DNA of 64,000 nt from Acarospora socialis. Lineage: Eukaryota > Ascomycota > Lecanoromycetes > Acarosporales > Acarosporaceae. The notes under the pieces are model-generated. The model did no database searches, had not been told where the DNA came from, and saw only the letters and a program-made list of their open reading frames with translations. Positions 21,543 to 37,000 of this stretch are shown piece after piece. The stretch is taken from assembly GCA_025617375.2 (NCBI GenBank), contig JAMYGW020000004.1, forward strand, positions 1,922,001-1,986,000. Direction: 5' to 3'. Made by a program: the position numbers and the translations under genes. Numbering within the stretch: position 1 is the first letter of the stretch; each line of letters starts with the position of its first letter.

Positions 21543-24500
21543 TATTGAGAGATAATAGAATACTTGTGCTATACTGTCTATCTAGTGAAACACAACTGAT
21601 ATTGTTGATCACAGTTAGATTGAATGCATGTTAATTACAGAGTATATTCTGCACTGAAGCAGAATATATATGCAATGATGAGTTTCTGACACTAAAGCTA
21701 ACTAGATTAATGAGAGTGACTAGAACACTGCACTTCTCAACACTTTCACTTAATGACATCACATTTATTGACTTTCACTGACATTAAGTCTCAGCTGCTG
21801 AACAAAGCACTTAAAGATCTGTTTAAATAAGAACTTAATTAATTCATCAGCTATTATATTCTGACTGAGCATGAAGTTTACTTAAATCTGATTTCTCTTG
21901 TGCAAATTCTGAATGTGATGATAGACAACATCAATGTGTTTTAATTGTTCATGCACATGTGCATTTTTGATCAAGATCAAAAAACTTAATTGTCTTTCTT
22001 AAGCTGAAGAAATAAGACTGTTTGATGAGTCTTGTCTTTCTTGATGCTTACTCAGTATGAATTGTTTTCAAGATACTTACTCATATTTATATTTCTCAGT
22101 ATTTGAGTAAATCAGATTTTGATCTTCACATATGCTGATATGATTATATATTCAGTCTCAGTGATTAATATGACAACAGACTTCTGTTTTTGACTTACTT
22201 AAGAGACTGATTCATCTTCAAGTATATAAATCTGTTTTAAAATGAACTTTCAGTTTTACTTATTTGATGTATAGTCTGAGTCAGAATATTCAAGTATGAC
22301 TTAACTTTCATTAAATTCATACACTATATCAAGATTGATGATTGATCTGATGTATTACAATAATCTTTTAAGTACATGTTCATGATGCTCTACAGAATCA
22401 CTGAAATATTAACTTAATCAGTTTAGAGTAAAGAAGATGTCTGATTGCATATGAATTGCTGTATACATTAAGATTTTTATTGCTTGCTGATATCATCTTT
22501 AATCTATTTTTTTGTTAGTTGAGTTGACAGAACAAAGAACATTATATTTATTGAATAAGATTTCTGTGATTCTGTGCTTGTTAGATTACATGTGAAGATT
22601 TTTTAACATCTTATTTACATAATGAGTTTGATTCAAATATAGAGTTCTTTTCTTGCAGTCACATGTGACTGTAATGTTAAGAATTTTCTGTATCTCTTTT
22701 AAGTTCTTAATTTTAAATATCTTAACAAGAGTCTCTTTGAATCAGAGAACATTAAACAAATATAATGAGATCACAATGATATTGTTTATGTATAGAAGCA
22801 GCATGATCTCTTTAACAGTGTAAATGAAAAAACAAGAATCTGCATTGCTTTGATGAAAGTTTAGCTTGAACAGCTTCATGATACATTATTTATGTCAATT
22901 TTGTACAGCTTACTTCAGATCATAGAGATTGCACAATATGTGCAGTATGTAGTCAGAAGCAATATTGATTTTGAGAGAAACTGTTATGTAGATGATCTTT
23001 TTGAGAAAGAACTTCATGAAGATATTGTTAATGTCAATCTGATGACACTTTAAATTCTTAAGTGCAACAATGATTAGAAAAATTTAAAGAGTGTTGAATT
23101 TGACAGTTGATGCAAAGATGTTCTCATAATCAATATTAAATATCTGTAAGAATTCTCTCACAATAACTTTTGTTTTGAGCTTGTTCAAGAACTCATCAGT
23201 GTTTAGCTTGAGTTTAAACATTCATTTACTTGTCACAATATTCACATTCTTTGATGACACAACTTTCTCTCAGATTTCATTTGTCACTAAAGCTGTTAAT
23301 TCTGCATGAATGACATTCTTTTACATTTTTTCTTAAATTGAATCTCTCACTGCTTCTGTATAAATGACAAATGTAAAAATGTTAAATTTAACATTATCAG
23401 ACTTTTCTTCATCTGCTGTGAAGACAGTCAGAGTTAACATAATTTTTAATATTTTGAACAGAGATTTATTCAAGTTTTACTCATTGTCATTGTCATCTTG
23501 CTTTCTCTTTGAGATTTCAATGCATAAAAATGTCTTAACTTCTTCTGTTAAAGTGCTCTTCATTGATTTGTTTGCTGATGTATTTATCTTGTTGATGAAA
23601 ATCTCAATATATAAGAACTGCTTTGTCTTGCTTAAATCTGTCTGCAATGCATTCAGATTGATCACAATTAATTTATTTATCATATTAACATCTAAATTTA
23701 CAGATTCAGATCTGTAAACTCAGTCAAGATTGTTTGCAGACAACTTTGACAAAATTATGAATGCAGATAAATCTGCATTGTTGAGTGTTCTTCTTATGAA
23801 TTTTACAGCAATTGCTTTCTTTTATAAGTGTTTAACTGATCTTCACTTTGACAGAATGTTTGATGTTTATCTTTGTAGCTTGAGATCAACACTGTTTTTC
23901 TTTTCATTCTCAACAAACTTAACAGCATGATTCTTGATGACTCACTTAAGATCTGAAATTCAAAGCAGATACTGCTTTGTGATTTTCTCAATGTAGTTTA
24001 TGAAAACTCTCACTTATTCTCAATTCATGAACTTATCTTGTCTGTTCTCAGACAGCAATCTAAAATCAATATAGAAGTAGTACTTGCATTCTTACATATA
24101 AATGTAATTAATAAATGACTTCTCATCAATAAAAATCTTCTCTGAAGTTGTCTGCTTATCATTAATTAAGAAATCAGTTACTGTTTAATTGCAGAAATAA
24201 ATGTCTGTTTGTGCTGCTTTCACTTAGAACTTTATTGAGAGTTTTGTCTTCTTGATCATAACATACACTGAGTTTTCAGTGATTTGAATTGTTCTTTCAG
24301 CTACTTCATTTTGAATAAACATGTGAGACACAGTGTACTGTGATATGATATTAATGAATTTACATTAGTCATCAAAAATAATCTTAAACTCTATAACATT
24401 GTCACTTTGTACAGTTAGAATTCTTGCATCACTCTGTAACTCAATCTTCAGTCATTATTTTCATAGTTTTTGTGAAATATTGTCACATCACTTCAGCAGT

Positions 24501-26999
24501 ATTGTTCATATCTTTTGCAAATGATTGTTCACATCTTTTGCAAATGATTGTTCACAATCTTCAAAAAGTACTAATATTCAGTAAATAAGAGAAACAGAAG
24601 ATTATAGATATCAATGAAAATCAGTATGAGAATGTTGATTTTCTGTTCATTTACAGTGTGTTTTTGTTGATTGATAAACTTAATGACAGCACAAACTTCA
24701 CATATATTCTTCTTGTCTTCAGCAATGAAAATGAGCTTCTTAAAAATCATAACTTTGTGAAGATTGTAAAGTTTTGTAGAGTCAAGATGAACAAATTATT
24801 GATGTCACAACTTATAGATCTTAATCTTTTCACTTAAAAGTGAAGTGTCAGCAGAGCTTGATGAATCAGTCTACATCTAAGAGTTCACATCTGATACTGT
24901 GACTGAAAGAGTTATCTTTGAATTAAATAACATGTGTATAATGAATAATAAAGTGAACTTATTCAGTTCTTTTGCAATATGTTTAATTATATAAACACTG
25001 CTCTGCTCAGATACTTCTATCATAATATTGTTATATTTATCTTGCATATAAAGACTGTGCTGATCAAAGCTTTTCTACAATTTCATTTTGCACATCTGCT
25101 TTTCTGATAAAAAATTGACTTTTAGTTCAAATATATAAAGTATTGAATTTAGATTCACAAAGTTTCTGAATCTGTTCTGCATCACAGTTACTTCATAGTA
25201 ATGAGAGTATAAATGTTTTTTCTCAACTTTAATTCTTCAGCATTATATGCATATCAAAGAATTACTGAAGAATTGATGTTGATCAATTATGTATATAAAG
25301 TATTCAGAATCTGCAACTCATTCAGAGCTGAGTATTTTACTGACAGCTTTCTTGAACAAGATAACAATCTCATTATCTTTCTCTGCATCAGATTCAGACA
25401 AAAGTGAGTTATTATTTTTCTCAGTTTCAGCATCAAAAGCTTTATGCTTTTTGTTCTTGTGCTTGAATCTCATTTTATCTTTATGATATGAGTTGTTTGC
25501 AGACAACTTGTCTAATTTTCTGATTAACTTAATTGTAATTAAAATAGATAACTTTCTTAACTTAATGTTCTTGCAAGCAACAGAAAAATATTCACAGTCT
25601 TAAATACAGTGAGAATTGCAGCAGAGAAGATATTTGATTAATTTATACTGAGAAAGAAAGTAATCATTATCAGAGCTTGATGATCTTTGATAGTGATATC
25701 TCACATTATATTGATATAAGTGTGTTGAATCTTTCTTTTTGTGTTAATCTACTTATAAGACAGTTTCAACAGTTTTTAATTGTGTCTTCTTCTCTTAAAG
25801 CTTCTGCAGATCTTTCTTGATGTTTGAAATGTCTTGAATATTGATTGCATTGTGAATCACTGTGTAGTTCTTAAATAATGTTTGAAGAAGTGTCTGAAAT
25901 TGTTGCTTAAACTTGAATAAATCAGTCATATCAAACTGAGTTGCAGCAATCTTTCTGCTAAGCTTGCTGAGATGTGTTTATGCTTTATTAATGAATACAT
26001 TTGTTGATATTCTGTATTCAATAAACTTTATTAAATATTGTCTTTCAATGATCTACAGCTTCTTTCTGTATTTGAACTTCAGAATATTTTAAACATTCTT
26101 TACATTAATTTTGTCTGCAATGTACTTCTGATCATCTACACTGATATAGATAATGAGTCAGTACAGAGTTTTTGTGTTAAACTTCTGACTTTTGAAGTCA
26201 AGATTGCTGAGAAAAAAGAAGAAATCATTGACTGAAGTGTTAATCACTGAGATCTCAACAGCATATCATAGATCTTTGTCTATCAGTTATTTTCTCATGA
26301 AAGTAAATCATTGATTGCAGTTCTTGTGACTGAGAACTGAGATGAGTTATCATTTTGTGAAGAAGTTGTTGAAATTTATGATGTAGCTTTTGATGACAGT
26401 TGATACATAATATAAAAAATGAATAAAATGAAGTAATAAGATGTGCAAAAAAAGATAATGTAAATAATAGAAAGAAGAAGTGTGTGTGCTTGTTTTGTTC
26501 AATCATTGAGCACTGTATTAAGTTGTCAGTAAGTCTTGTTTTGTCAATTTTTAAGCATCATATTGAGAGTCATAGTGTGCTTGTTTTGATTTCATATCAA
26601 GCTGCTGAGAATACTGTTTTGCTCAATCTTAGAGTTTCATATTAACTGCTGAAAATGCTGTTTTGTTCAATCTTAAAGTTCTGTATTGACTGTCAAGAAA
26701 TATCTGTTTTACTCAATCTTTAAGCTTTGTATCAGATTGCTGAGATATTAAAAGTATGCACTTTCTCTGAAAAGTCTTTACTAACTTGAGCTCATAATTT
26801 ATTGAGAAATAATAAAATACTTGTGCTATACTGTCTATCTAATGAAATACAATCAGTGTTGTTGATCATAGTCAGATTGAATGCATGTTGATTACAAAGT
26901 ATATTCTGCATCAAAGCAGAATATATATGCAGTGATGAGTTTTTGATGCTAAAGCTAACTAGATTAATGAGAGTAGTTAGAACATCACACTTCTCAACA
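21543..26999 (-). mobile_element. Ty1/copia element E2, full length, nested in E1
   Basis: 5457 bases. Both LTRs are 200 bases (21543-21742 and 26800-26999); flanking duplication GTTTT is perfect (21538-21542 and 27000-27004). The two LTRs differ at roughly 25 positions that I can align, all transitions. Coding on the minus strand: gag region near 25500-26500, protease region near 25200-25350 with a copia-like Asp-Ser start, integrase near 24000-24900, reverse transcriptase and RNase H down to about 22300. Of the same family as E1 but with a slightly shorter LTR type. Broken in many places (dozens). Confidence 0.88.
26483..26750. repeat. Tandem ~45-bp repeats in the leader of copia E2
   Basis: About six units of 44-48 bases, each with a core like TGTTTTGCTCAATCTT followed by a variable part ending near CTGTATTAACTGCTGAGAA. 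They lie between the 5' LTR and the presumed gag start in coding orientation. The sister element E1 has the equivalent array at 30568-30810. Confidence 0.8.
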
Positions 27000-29900
27000 G
27001 TTTTATGCAATTTACTTCAAATCATAGAGACTACATAGTATACACAGTATACAGTTAAATGCAACTTAAACTTCAGAAAAGACTGTTATGTAGATGATCT
27101 TTTTAAAAAAGAATTTTGTGAAAATATTGTTGATGTCTATTTGATGATATTCAAGATTCTTAAGAACAATAATGACAAGAAAAACTCAAAAAGTGTTGAA
27201 CTTGATTGTAAATATAAAGATATTCTCATAATTAATGTTATATATCTGTGAGAAATCTCTCATCATAACTTTTGTCTTAAATTTGTTCAGAAATTCATCA
27301 GTGTTCAGTTTAAGTTTGAATATTCACTTGCTGATCACTATGTTTGTGTTTTTTGATAACACAATTTCTTTTTATATTTCATTGACTGTCAGAACTGTCA
27401 ACTCTGCACAGATAACATTTTTTTACATTTTTTCTTAAATTGAGTTTCTCACTGCTTCAGCATAAATGACAAACATGAAAATATTAGATTTGATGTTCTT
27501 AGTATCTTTTTTATTATCTATGATGAATGTTGTGAACATCAGCATAATCTGTAATATCTTAATCATGAACTTGTTGAAGTCTTCATCATTATCATTTCAT
27601 TTTTTCTTTAAAATCTTGATGCACAAGAATGCCTTGACTTTCTCAATTAAAATATTCAGTACTTTGCTGACAGAAACTTCAATATGTAAAAACTACTTAA
27701 TCTCATTCTATTTATTTGTCTGTGATCTGTTTGAGTTGACTGTGATTAATTTATTCATTATATAAATATCTGATGAAAATGTGTCAAAATTGTTTGCAGT
27801 TAACTTAAATTCTTCTTTATCATCTAAACTCATGAGTCTGAGTTTGTAAGTTTGCTCAGAAACAGTAAACAGAGTTGTAAGTGCTGCAGAATTTGTGATG
27901 ACTGCATTTTTTCATGATTACTTAACTGACTTTCATTCAGACAAAATGTTCAACATTTATCTTTACAGTTTAAGATCAACACTGTCTTTCTTCTCATTTT
28001 CAGCAAACTTTACAGCATAATTCTTGATGATCTGCTTGAGATCTAAAACTTAAAGTAAATATTATTTTGTGATTTTATCTGTATAATTTATGAAGATTTT
28101 TACTCATTCTTAATTCATGAATTTGTTCTGTCTGTTCTTCAACAATGACTTGAAGTCAATATAGAAGTAGTACTTGCAATCTCAGACATAAATGTAATTA
28201 ATGAATGATTACACATCAGTGAAGATCTTCTTTAAAGTTGTTTATCTACTGTTGATCAAGAAATCAGTTGCTGTTTAATTATAAAGATAAACATTTATTT
28301 GTGCTGTCTCTGTTCAGAACTTTATTGAAAGTTTTATCTTTTTAATCATAATGTACACTGAATTCTTAGTGATACAGATGACTCTTTTGACAATATTATT
28401 TTGAATAAACATGTAAAACACAGTATATTACAGTATAATGTTAAAGAATCTGCATCAGTCATTCAGAGTTGATCTTAATTTTGTGACATTGTCACTTTAT
28501 ACAGCAAGCATTCTTGCATTAATTTGAAGCTCAATCTTTAATTGTTATTCTTGCAGTTTCTGTAAAACATTATTGCATCACTTCAGTGATATTGTTTATA
28601 TCTTTCAAAAATAATTATTCACAATCTTCAGAAAGTACTGATGTTCAGTAAATGATAGAAATAAAAAACTGCATATATCAATGAAAATCAGAACAAAAAT
28701 GTTGATTTTTTTCTTGTTTACATTGTGTTCTCACTGATTAACAAACTTAATAAAAGCACAAACTTCACAGATGTTCTTTTTGTCTTTAGCAATGAGAATT
28801 GACTTCTCAAGAATTGTGACTTTGTGAAGATTATGAAGCTTTGTGAGATCAAGATGAACAAATTATTGATATTACAGCTTGTAGATCTTAATCTTCTCAC
28901 TTAAAAATGAAGTGTCAACAGAAAATGAGATGTTAGCAGAACTTAATGAGTTAGTTTACATCTGAGAGTTCACATCTGATACTGTGACTGAAAAAGTTAT
29001 CTCTGAATTAAGTAATATGTGTATAATGAATAACAGAGTGAACTTATTCAGTTTTTTTGCAATGTATTTAACTATATAGACACTGTCTTACTCAAACACT
29101 TCTATCATGACATTGTCATGTTTATTCTGCATATAAAGACTGTGTTGATCAAAACTTTTCTGCAATTTCATTTTACACATTCACTTTTTTAACAGAAGAT
29201 TGACTTTTAGTTTAAACATATAAAGTGTTGAACTCAAATTCACAAAGTTTCTGAATTTGTTCTGTATGACTGTAACTTCATAGTAATGTAAGTATAAATA
29301 TTCTTTTTCAACTTTGATTCATCAGTGCTGTATGTGTATCAAGAAGTCACTGAAGAGTTAATGTTGATTAATTATGTGTGTAAAGCATTTAGAATTCACA
29401 ATTTATTCAAAGCTAAATATCTTATTGACAGCTTTCTTGAACAGAGTAACAATTTCATTGTCTTTCTCTGCATCAGACTCAGATAAAAATGAGTCACTAT
29501 TTTTCTCAGTTTCAGCATTAAAAACTCTATACTTTCTGTTCTTGTGCTTGAATCTTATTTTGTTTTTATGATGTGAGTTATCTGCAGACAACTTGTCTAA
29601 CTTTCTGACTGATTTGATTATGATTAAAATAAATGACTTTCTTGACTCAATGTTCTTGCAAGCAACAAAAAGATATTCACAGTCTTAAATGTGATGAGAA
29701 CTGCAATAGAGAAGATATTTAACTGATTTATGCTGAGAAAAATGATCATTATCAAAGCTTAACAATCTTCAATAATGATATTTCACATCATACTGATATG
29801 AGTGTGTCAAGTTTTTCTCTTTGTGTTGATCTGCTCACAAAACAGTCTCAATAATTTTTAATTGTATCTTCTTCTCTTGAAGCTTTTGCAGATTTCTTTT

Positions 29901-30567
29901 GATGTTTGAGATGTTTTGAGTGTTAATTGTGTTGTGAATCACTGTGTAATTCTTAAATAATGTTTGAAGAAGTGTCTGAAATTGTTGTTCAAACTTAAAT
30001 AAATCAGTCATATCAGACTGAGTGATTACAATCTTTTTATCAAACTTGTTGAGATATGTTCATACTTTATTAATAAATACATTTGTCAGCATTCTATATT
30101 CAATAAACTTTATTAAATATTATTTTTCAATGATCTGCAGCTTCTTTCTGTATTTGAACTTTAAGATATTTTAAGTGTTTTTCACATTAATTTTATTTGT
30201 AATGTACTTCTGATCATCTGTACTGATATAAATGATGAGTTAGTACAGAATTTTTGTGTTGAATTTCTGACTTTTAAAGTCAAGATTGCTGAGAGAAAAA
30301 AAGAAGTCACTAGCTAAAGTGTTAACTGCTGAAATCTCAACAGTGTATTATAGATCTTTGTCTATCAGTTATTTTCTCATGAAAGTAAATTATTGATTGC
30401 AGTTCTTGTGACTGAGTATTGAAATGAGTCACTACTTTGTAAAAGAGTTGTTGAAGTTCATGATGTAACTTGTGATGATAGTTGGCATGTAGTATAAGAA
30501 ATGAATAAACTAATGTAATAAGATATATGAGAAAAAGATAATATAAATAAGAGAAAGAATATGTTTG

Positions 30568-30810
30568 TATGTGTACTTGTTTTGCTCAATCATTAAGTAC
30601 TGTATCAAGTTGCTGATATATCTCATTTTACTCAATCTTTAAGTTTTGTATCAAGTGTTAAGAGTGCTGTTTTGCTCAATCTTTGAGCTCTGTATTAACT
30701 GCTGAGAAATATTGTTTTACTCAATCTTAAAACTCTGTATTGATGATCAGTAATGTTTGTTTTGTTCAATCTTTGAGTTCTCATATCAAGCTGTCAAGAC
30801 ACTAGAACAG
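30568..30810. repeat. Tandem ~45-bp repeats in the leader of copia E1
   Basis: About five units of about 45 bases with the same TGTTTTGCTCAATCTT core as the E2 array. Unit number differs between the two copies, as expected for a tandem array that gains and loses units. Confidence 0.8.
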
Positions 30811-31062
30811 TATGTACTTTCTCTGAGAAGTTTCTTGCTAATTTGAGCTCATAATCTATTGAATTTATTGAAAGATAAAAAGAATACTCATATTATACTG
30901 CTGACTAACTGTCTATCTAGTGAAATATACACTGTTGACTTGACTATAATTGATGTAAGTTGTAGAGATTATCTGTTCACATACTTTGTCATGCAGACTA
31001 TATGAGTAATGAGTAATCTCTGATATTAATTTCAACTAAGACTATGAAAGCAGTTAGAACAC

Positions 31063-34000
31063 TGTTATAATCAAGTTAAAATGAGCTTAAAGCAGACTGA
31101 TGTGTATGCAGAAAGAATGTACATTTGAGAGAATGTTAGACAGCAGTCATGTGACATCTTGATATGTCTAATGATGAGCTTGATGAGCAAGCTTAATGAA
31201 TTGCATGAATGAGCTGTCTCAACAAGCTCAATGATGAGACTGACAAGCAGACTTAGTATATAGTCACAGTTATTTCTCTTATGAAAAAAATCATGTTCAA
31301 CTTAAATAATCATTTAAGAGTTAAAGACCAGAATCATTTCAGACCAATTGTTATATCAATAAGCACAAACTTTTAGTTCTACATACTTGAGAAATCTCAG
31401 GTTAGAACATTATACTTTGAATATTCTTACAATATAACAAGTATGATGTCTGACACACAGAAAAACATCTTAACTTTGTTTTTGAGACAAGTTCAAATGA
31501 ACTCATCTTTACTATTTACTTCAGATAGAGCAGCAGCACAATCAGTGATGTTAGTCTCAATGATACAACTCTTTCTGAGTGCATCTAAGATACAGATATC
31601 AAATATCTTTGATGAAGAGAGAGAAAAGCTGTGAGTCTTTGTGACTAAACTCAATCTGTATATTGAATTTAATCAACTGAAGTTTCAAATTGATCAAGAA
31701 AAAACACTGTTTGCAATGATCTATCTTGTGAATATAGCTTTTAATTGAGTTGATCTCAAGCTGCATGAGTTTCTAGAAAAAAAGTACAAAGAATGCAACA
31801 CAGACACAGAGTCTATGTTCAATGACTACACATGATTTAAAAAAGAGTTAAGAAAAGTCTTCAGAGTGATCAATGAAAAAAGAGCAGCTGAGAAATAAGT
31901 TTATATCTTGTGACAGAATGAATCAGTGACAGTATGCATCATAAAGTTTCAGTGATTAGCAGTACTTATCAGATAAAATGATGAAGCACTCATCTATCAG
32001 TACTATTGTGAATTAAGAAAGTTCATTAAAGACAAAATAGTTCAAGCAGAACAATCAGACAATCTCTGAAAAATGATCAATCTGAGTATTAATATTGACA
32101 GTTGTTAGTGAAAACAACAGATGAAACAAAAAGAATATTAAATGTCATCTATGATAAAAGATCAAGAAGAAAGCTCTTGACTGTGAATGAAGCAATATAT
32201 TTCACTAATAAGACATAGAAAAACAAACTCTATAAATCTCAACATAATCAAGAAGCATCATCAGAAGTCATGAAGAACTAAATGAGTGAAGTATGAATGT
32301 CAGCTAGAGTGATTCATTAAGTCTCAGATAACATTGTGTAATGAAATGTGAATGTGTTATAACTGCAGAAAACTCAAACATCTTGTCTGAGAATGCAACA
32401 GATCTCAGATGAAAAGAAAAAATGTTGCAGTGATAGTTAAGAAAAATACATACATAGTGTATAATGCTCTTAGTTAAACAATCTGTTACAATGACATGTG
32501 CAGAGTACACATAAGTGCAAAAGATAAAGCTGAATGATATTCTCAGAGACTGTGCAAAGACATAAAAAATGAATATGACATGATGAGTCAATCAACTTAC
32601 AAAAAAGAATTAACTATTCTTATCAAGAAAAGAGTTCTTGATGCTGAGAAAGAAGACAATATTCTTGAAGATGACATTGAAGAAACTGATGATCATGAAT
32701 CTCAGATTGATGAATCTTGAATATTTCTTGATAGTGATATACTCACAAGAGAAAGTTTGAACAATGCTGAGACAGAGCTCTCAAAGAAATATTAAATGAA
32801 GATTGAGAAAGATCTAAGTGCTCAAAGAAAAGCAGCATCAGTCAGCAAGAAGATACTGAAGAAAAAATGAAAAATCTGAGATCAAAAAGCAGAGATATGC
32901 ACAGAATTTGATGATCTAATGAGAGATGTACAAACAGTTATGAGAGAATCAATATCAGAATTTCTTGTGTAAAAAACTAAAAGTCACAAGATCAAGATAC
33001 ACTTATCTGAAGAATATATTACACAGAATGAAGACAGATGAATCTTCAACAAAAAGTATATATCATTTGAATTTCTGCACAGAGTAAAAGTCTTTGAGAG
33101 TCAGTTGCAGATGAAGTACAATCAGTATAAATCTCAATTACACTCAGAAAGACACATTGAGCAGTATAGTCTAGAGTATGCAAATCTTATGATTGAAAAA
33201 AAATCAAGATAATTTCAAGAACTTTGAAGACAAGCTGAGCAATCAAGTGAGTCAAAAAATAAAAAGCTCTCTCAACAAGACTAAAGAATAAGAAGCTAGT
33301 GACATCTCAAAGACAAGACAATGATCATTGAATATGAATTAAAATCACAATTAATGAACATCAAATCAACACATTAATGAATTTTGAAGCAAACAGCAAC
33401 ATCATGAGTCAACAAATAGTTAACATGTTGAAATTAGTGACACAGTGAGTGCACTGTTCATTCAACATATGAATGACAAATGAAGTTATTGAAAGAATCA
33501 ATGAGAAAATCTGTGTGAAAGTCTCAATTCTTGAAAATTCACAAGAGATAATGTTTGATGTTATGAAATCAATCAAATACAACACAGTACTAGAGATGTT
33601 CTGATTGCACAGAAGAAATCTGAGAATTGATTGAGTTATAAAAGAAATATGTGCAGTTAAAAACACATACAAGATTTCTGAACAATCAGAAATGAGCTTA
33701 TTAGAGTATAAGTTATGAGATCACAAAATATCACTATTGAATGAAAAACAATCTAAGTGAATATCTTTATACTCAATGAGCAAGAACCAACTCAAGAAAG
33801 TTAAAACTTATCTTGACAAGAATCTTAAAAGAGAATTCATAAAATCATCAAAATCATCAGTAAAATATTCAATTCTGTTCATACTGAAGAAGAATGACAA
33901 GAAATGACTATGTGTTGATTATAGATAACTCAATGAGATAACTCATCAAGATAGTTATTTTCTATCACTGATAAAAGAGTTGCAAGATCAATTAGACAAG

Positions 34001-37000
34001 ACTAAATGATTCATGAACTTAGATCTTAAAAATGTCTACTATTAAGTCAGAATGAAAGAAGATGAAGAGTGAAAGATGACATTTTAAACAAAATATGAAC
34101 ACTATGAATACACTGTCATGCTGTTTGAGTTAAAAAATGTTTTAGTCATCTTTCAAAGATTAATCAATGACATGTTGAGAGAATATCTCAATAACTTTGT
34201 GATCACATATCTCAATAATATTCTGATATACTCAGAAGATCTTGAGCAGCACTGCAAACATATGCAAAAAATATTAGCAAGACTCAATGAGAAAGCTCTG
34301 TACATGAAAAAGTCAAAAAGCAGATTTAAAATCAAGAAAGTTGAGTTTCTAAATTATGTAATTTGATCTGAACAAATTAAGAAGAATTCAAAAAAGATAA
34401 AAGCAGTCAGAAACTGATCAACATCAAAATGAATCAAGAAAGTACAAGTCTTTCTAGAGTTGACAAACTACTATTGAAAGTTTGTATCAAACTATGCAAG
34501 AATTGTGAAATCACTGATGCATTTGACACACAAAAGTGAAGAATAGCATTGAGATCAAGAACAGAAAAATGTGTTTCACATATTAAAGAGAAGTTTTAGC
34601 AGAATGACACACCTGAGAATACTCAATTCAGTATATGAGAAAACACTGAAAACTGATGCTTCAGATTTTGCAATAAAAGTATATTTGTATCAGATTGAGA
34701 ATGAGCAGCAGAAATTCATAGCATATCAATTTAAAAAGTTATCAGAACTCAAGAAAAGATATGAGATTCATGATAAGAAATTTCTTGCAATAGTGAAGAC
34801 ACTACAAAATTAAAGATCTTATCTTGCAGAAACAAGCAAGTCAATTTAAATCTATACAGATCACAAGAATCTGAGAAACTTTGCAACAACAAAGCAACTC
34901 AATCAATGACAGATTCATTAAACAGAACAGTTGACAGATTATGAATTTCAGATTCATTACAAAAAGAGTAATGAGAATGATGAAGTGAACACTTTGAGTA
35001 AACAACTCAATCATGAAGATGTACAGACAATACATGCTGAAATTTTGAGCAAAAACAACAAAGAAGTTCTCACAAAAGATTTAGCAGCAATGTACAAGAT
35101 AGAGTAAGTTCTCTTAATAAACAAAGAACTCATTAAAATGTGTCACTACAGCAGAATCAGTGAACACTTAAAAGTCAAGTGTACTGAGAATCTAGTGCAG
35201 AGAAGATGCAACATTAGCAATTTTAGAAATTGAATCATCAAAATGATCACTGTGTGTGATTCATGTCAAAAAAACAAGATCAACTGAAATAAACAATATG
35301 ATGAAGTAACACAACTAAATGCATCAAACACATCATGAAAGTCAGTTATCATAAACTTCATTATGAAGCTATCACTGTCAAAGAATCTGACATGAGAAGT
35401 AAAATTCAACAGTATATTGATGATAGTGAATAGATTGATCAAGTACACAATGTTCATTTCATTCAAAGAAATTGCAACAGCACCAGTATTAACATATATT
35501 ATACTGCAAGAATTGATTAGCAATTACAGACTATCAAAAGAATTTATTACTGACAGAGACAAACTGTTTACAAGCAAGTTTTGAAAAATGCTTACAGCAG
35601 AACTCAGAATAAAGCACAAGATATTAACAGTATATTATTTACAGACAGATGAGCAGAGCAAATGAATGAATCAGATAATAGAAACATACTTGAGACACTA
35701 TGTCAGCAAAAGTCAAGATGACTGAGTATGACTGTTGTTGATGACACAGTTTGCATACAACAACACAAGAAATGAAATCACAGAAAAAACATCTTTCTAT
35801 ATGAACTATGACTACAATCTGAAGATATAACAAGATTTTAAAGAACATGAATCACAGTGTCAAAAAGTGATTCTAGATATTGCTTAGATGAAGAAACTAC
35901 ATTAAGATTTAGTGAAATAAATCAAACAACAGACAGAACAAACAACAGAGACAAGACTATTTGAGAAAGAAGAAAAAATATATTTAAAAATGAACAATAT
36001 AAGAACTAAAGAAAGAAGCAAGAAACTGAGAAACAAAAGCATTAAATCATTCAGAATCATACAGAACATCAAGAAATTAAATTATGAGTTAAATTTACTT
36101 AAGAAAATGAGAATATATCTGATATTTCATGCATTCATGCTACAGCACTGCAATCAGTTCATATCACTTCAAATCAATGAAATGTCTGTCAAATTCAATA
36201 AAGAATATGAAGTTGAGAACATTCTAGAAAAGAGAATGATTAGTGAGAAAGTTCACTATCTCATCAAGTGAAAAAATTACAATATCTCAGAAAATATCTG
36301 AAAATCTAAAGAGAATCTCAAGAACTGTGCAAGAATACTTCAACATTTTGAGAAAAAAAGTTAATATTAGTTCAGAAGAATGACAACATGAAGTTAACAA
36401 GTTACAATATTGTTTGAGAATCTTCATTCTCAGTTTCATCATTATCACTATTAAGTTTGACAGCAAGACAGTCAGTCTTCTGTAAAACATGACAGTTTGT
36501 CTGATTCAGTATTTTTTGAAGATATATGACTTTTAAGAAAAGTGCAGTAAGCTCAGTGTGCTTGACTGTCAATTTGCTGTTTACTTTATTTATTTTCTTA
36601 TGAAGCAAAAGATGAGTTCTATTAAGAGACTTTCACAATACATTGATACACAGATGATCATGACAAGTATACTTATTGCATTTTGATCAAGATTTCATTA
36701 CAAAACAATTGATGTCAAAACAAGCACAATAGTCACAAGAAAATGAGATGAGCACACCATCAATCTGAATTTTCTTTGTGATTCTTAAATGATTTGAGTT
36801 TTTAGAAAGCATTGTTGCTGACAGCAAACAATGTAAATATTCTCACTTATATAGACTCTAGAAAACTAGCATCTGAGAAGAAAAAAATAGTGTTATGATC
36901 AAGTCAGAATGAACTTAAAGCAGACTGATGTGTATGCAGAAAGAGTGTACATTTGAGAAAATGTTAAACAGCAGTCATGTGACATTTCAACATGCTTGAT

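Noticed and set aside
25213-30600. Apparent 4-5 kb segmental duplication of unknown sequence
   Set aside because: Explained by two copies of one copia family (E1 and E2), one nested in the other.
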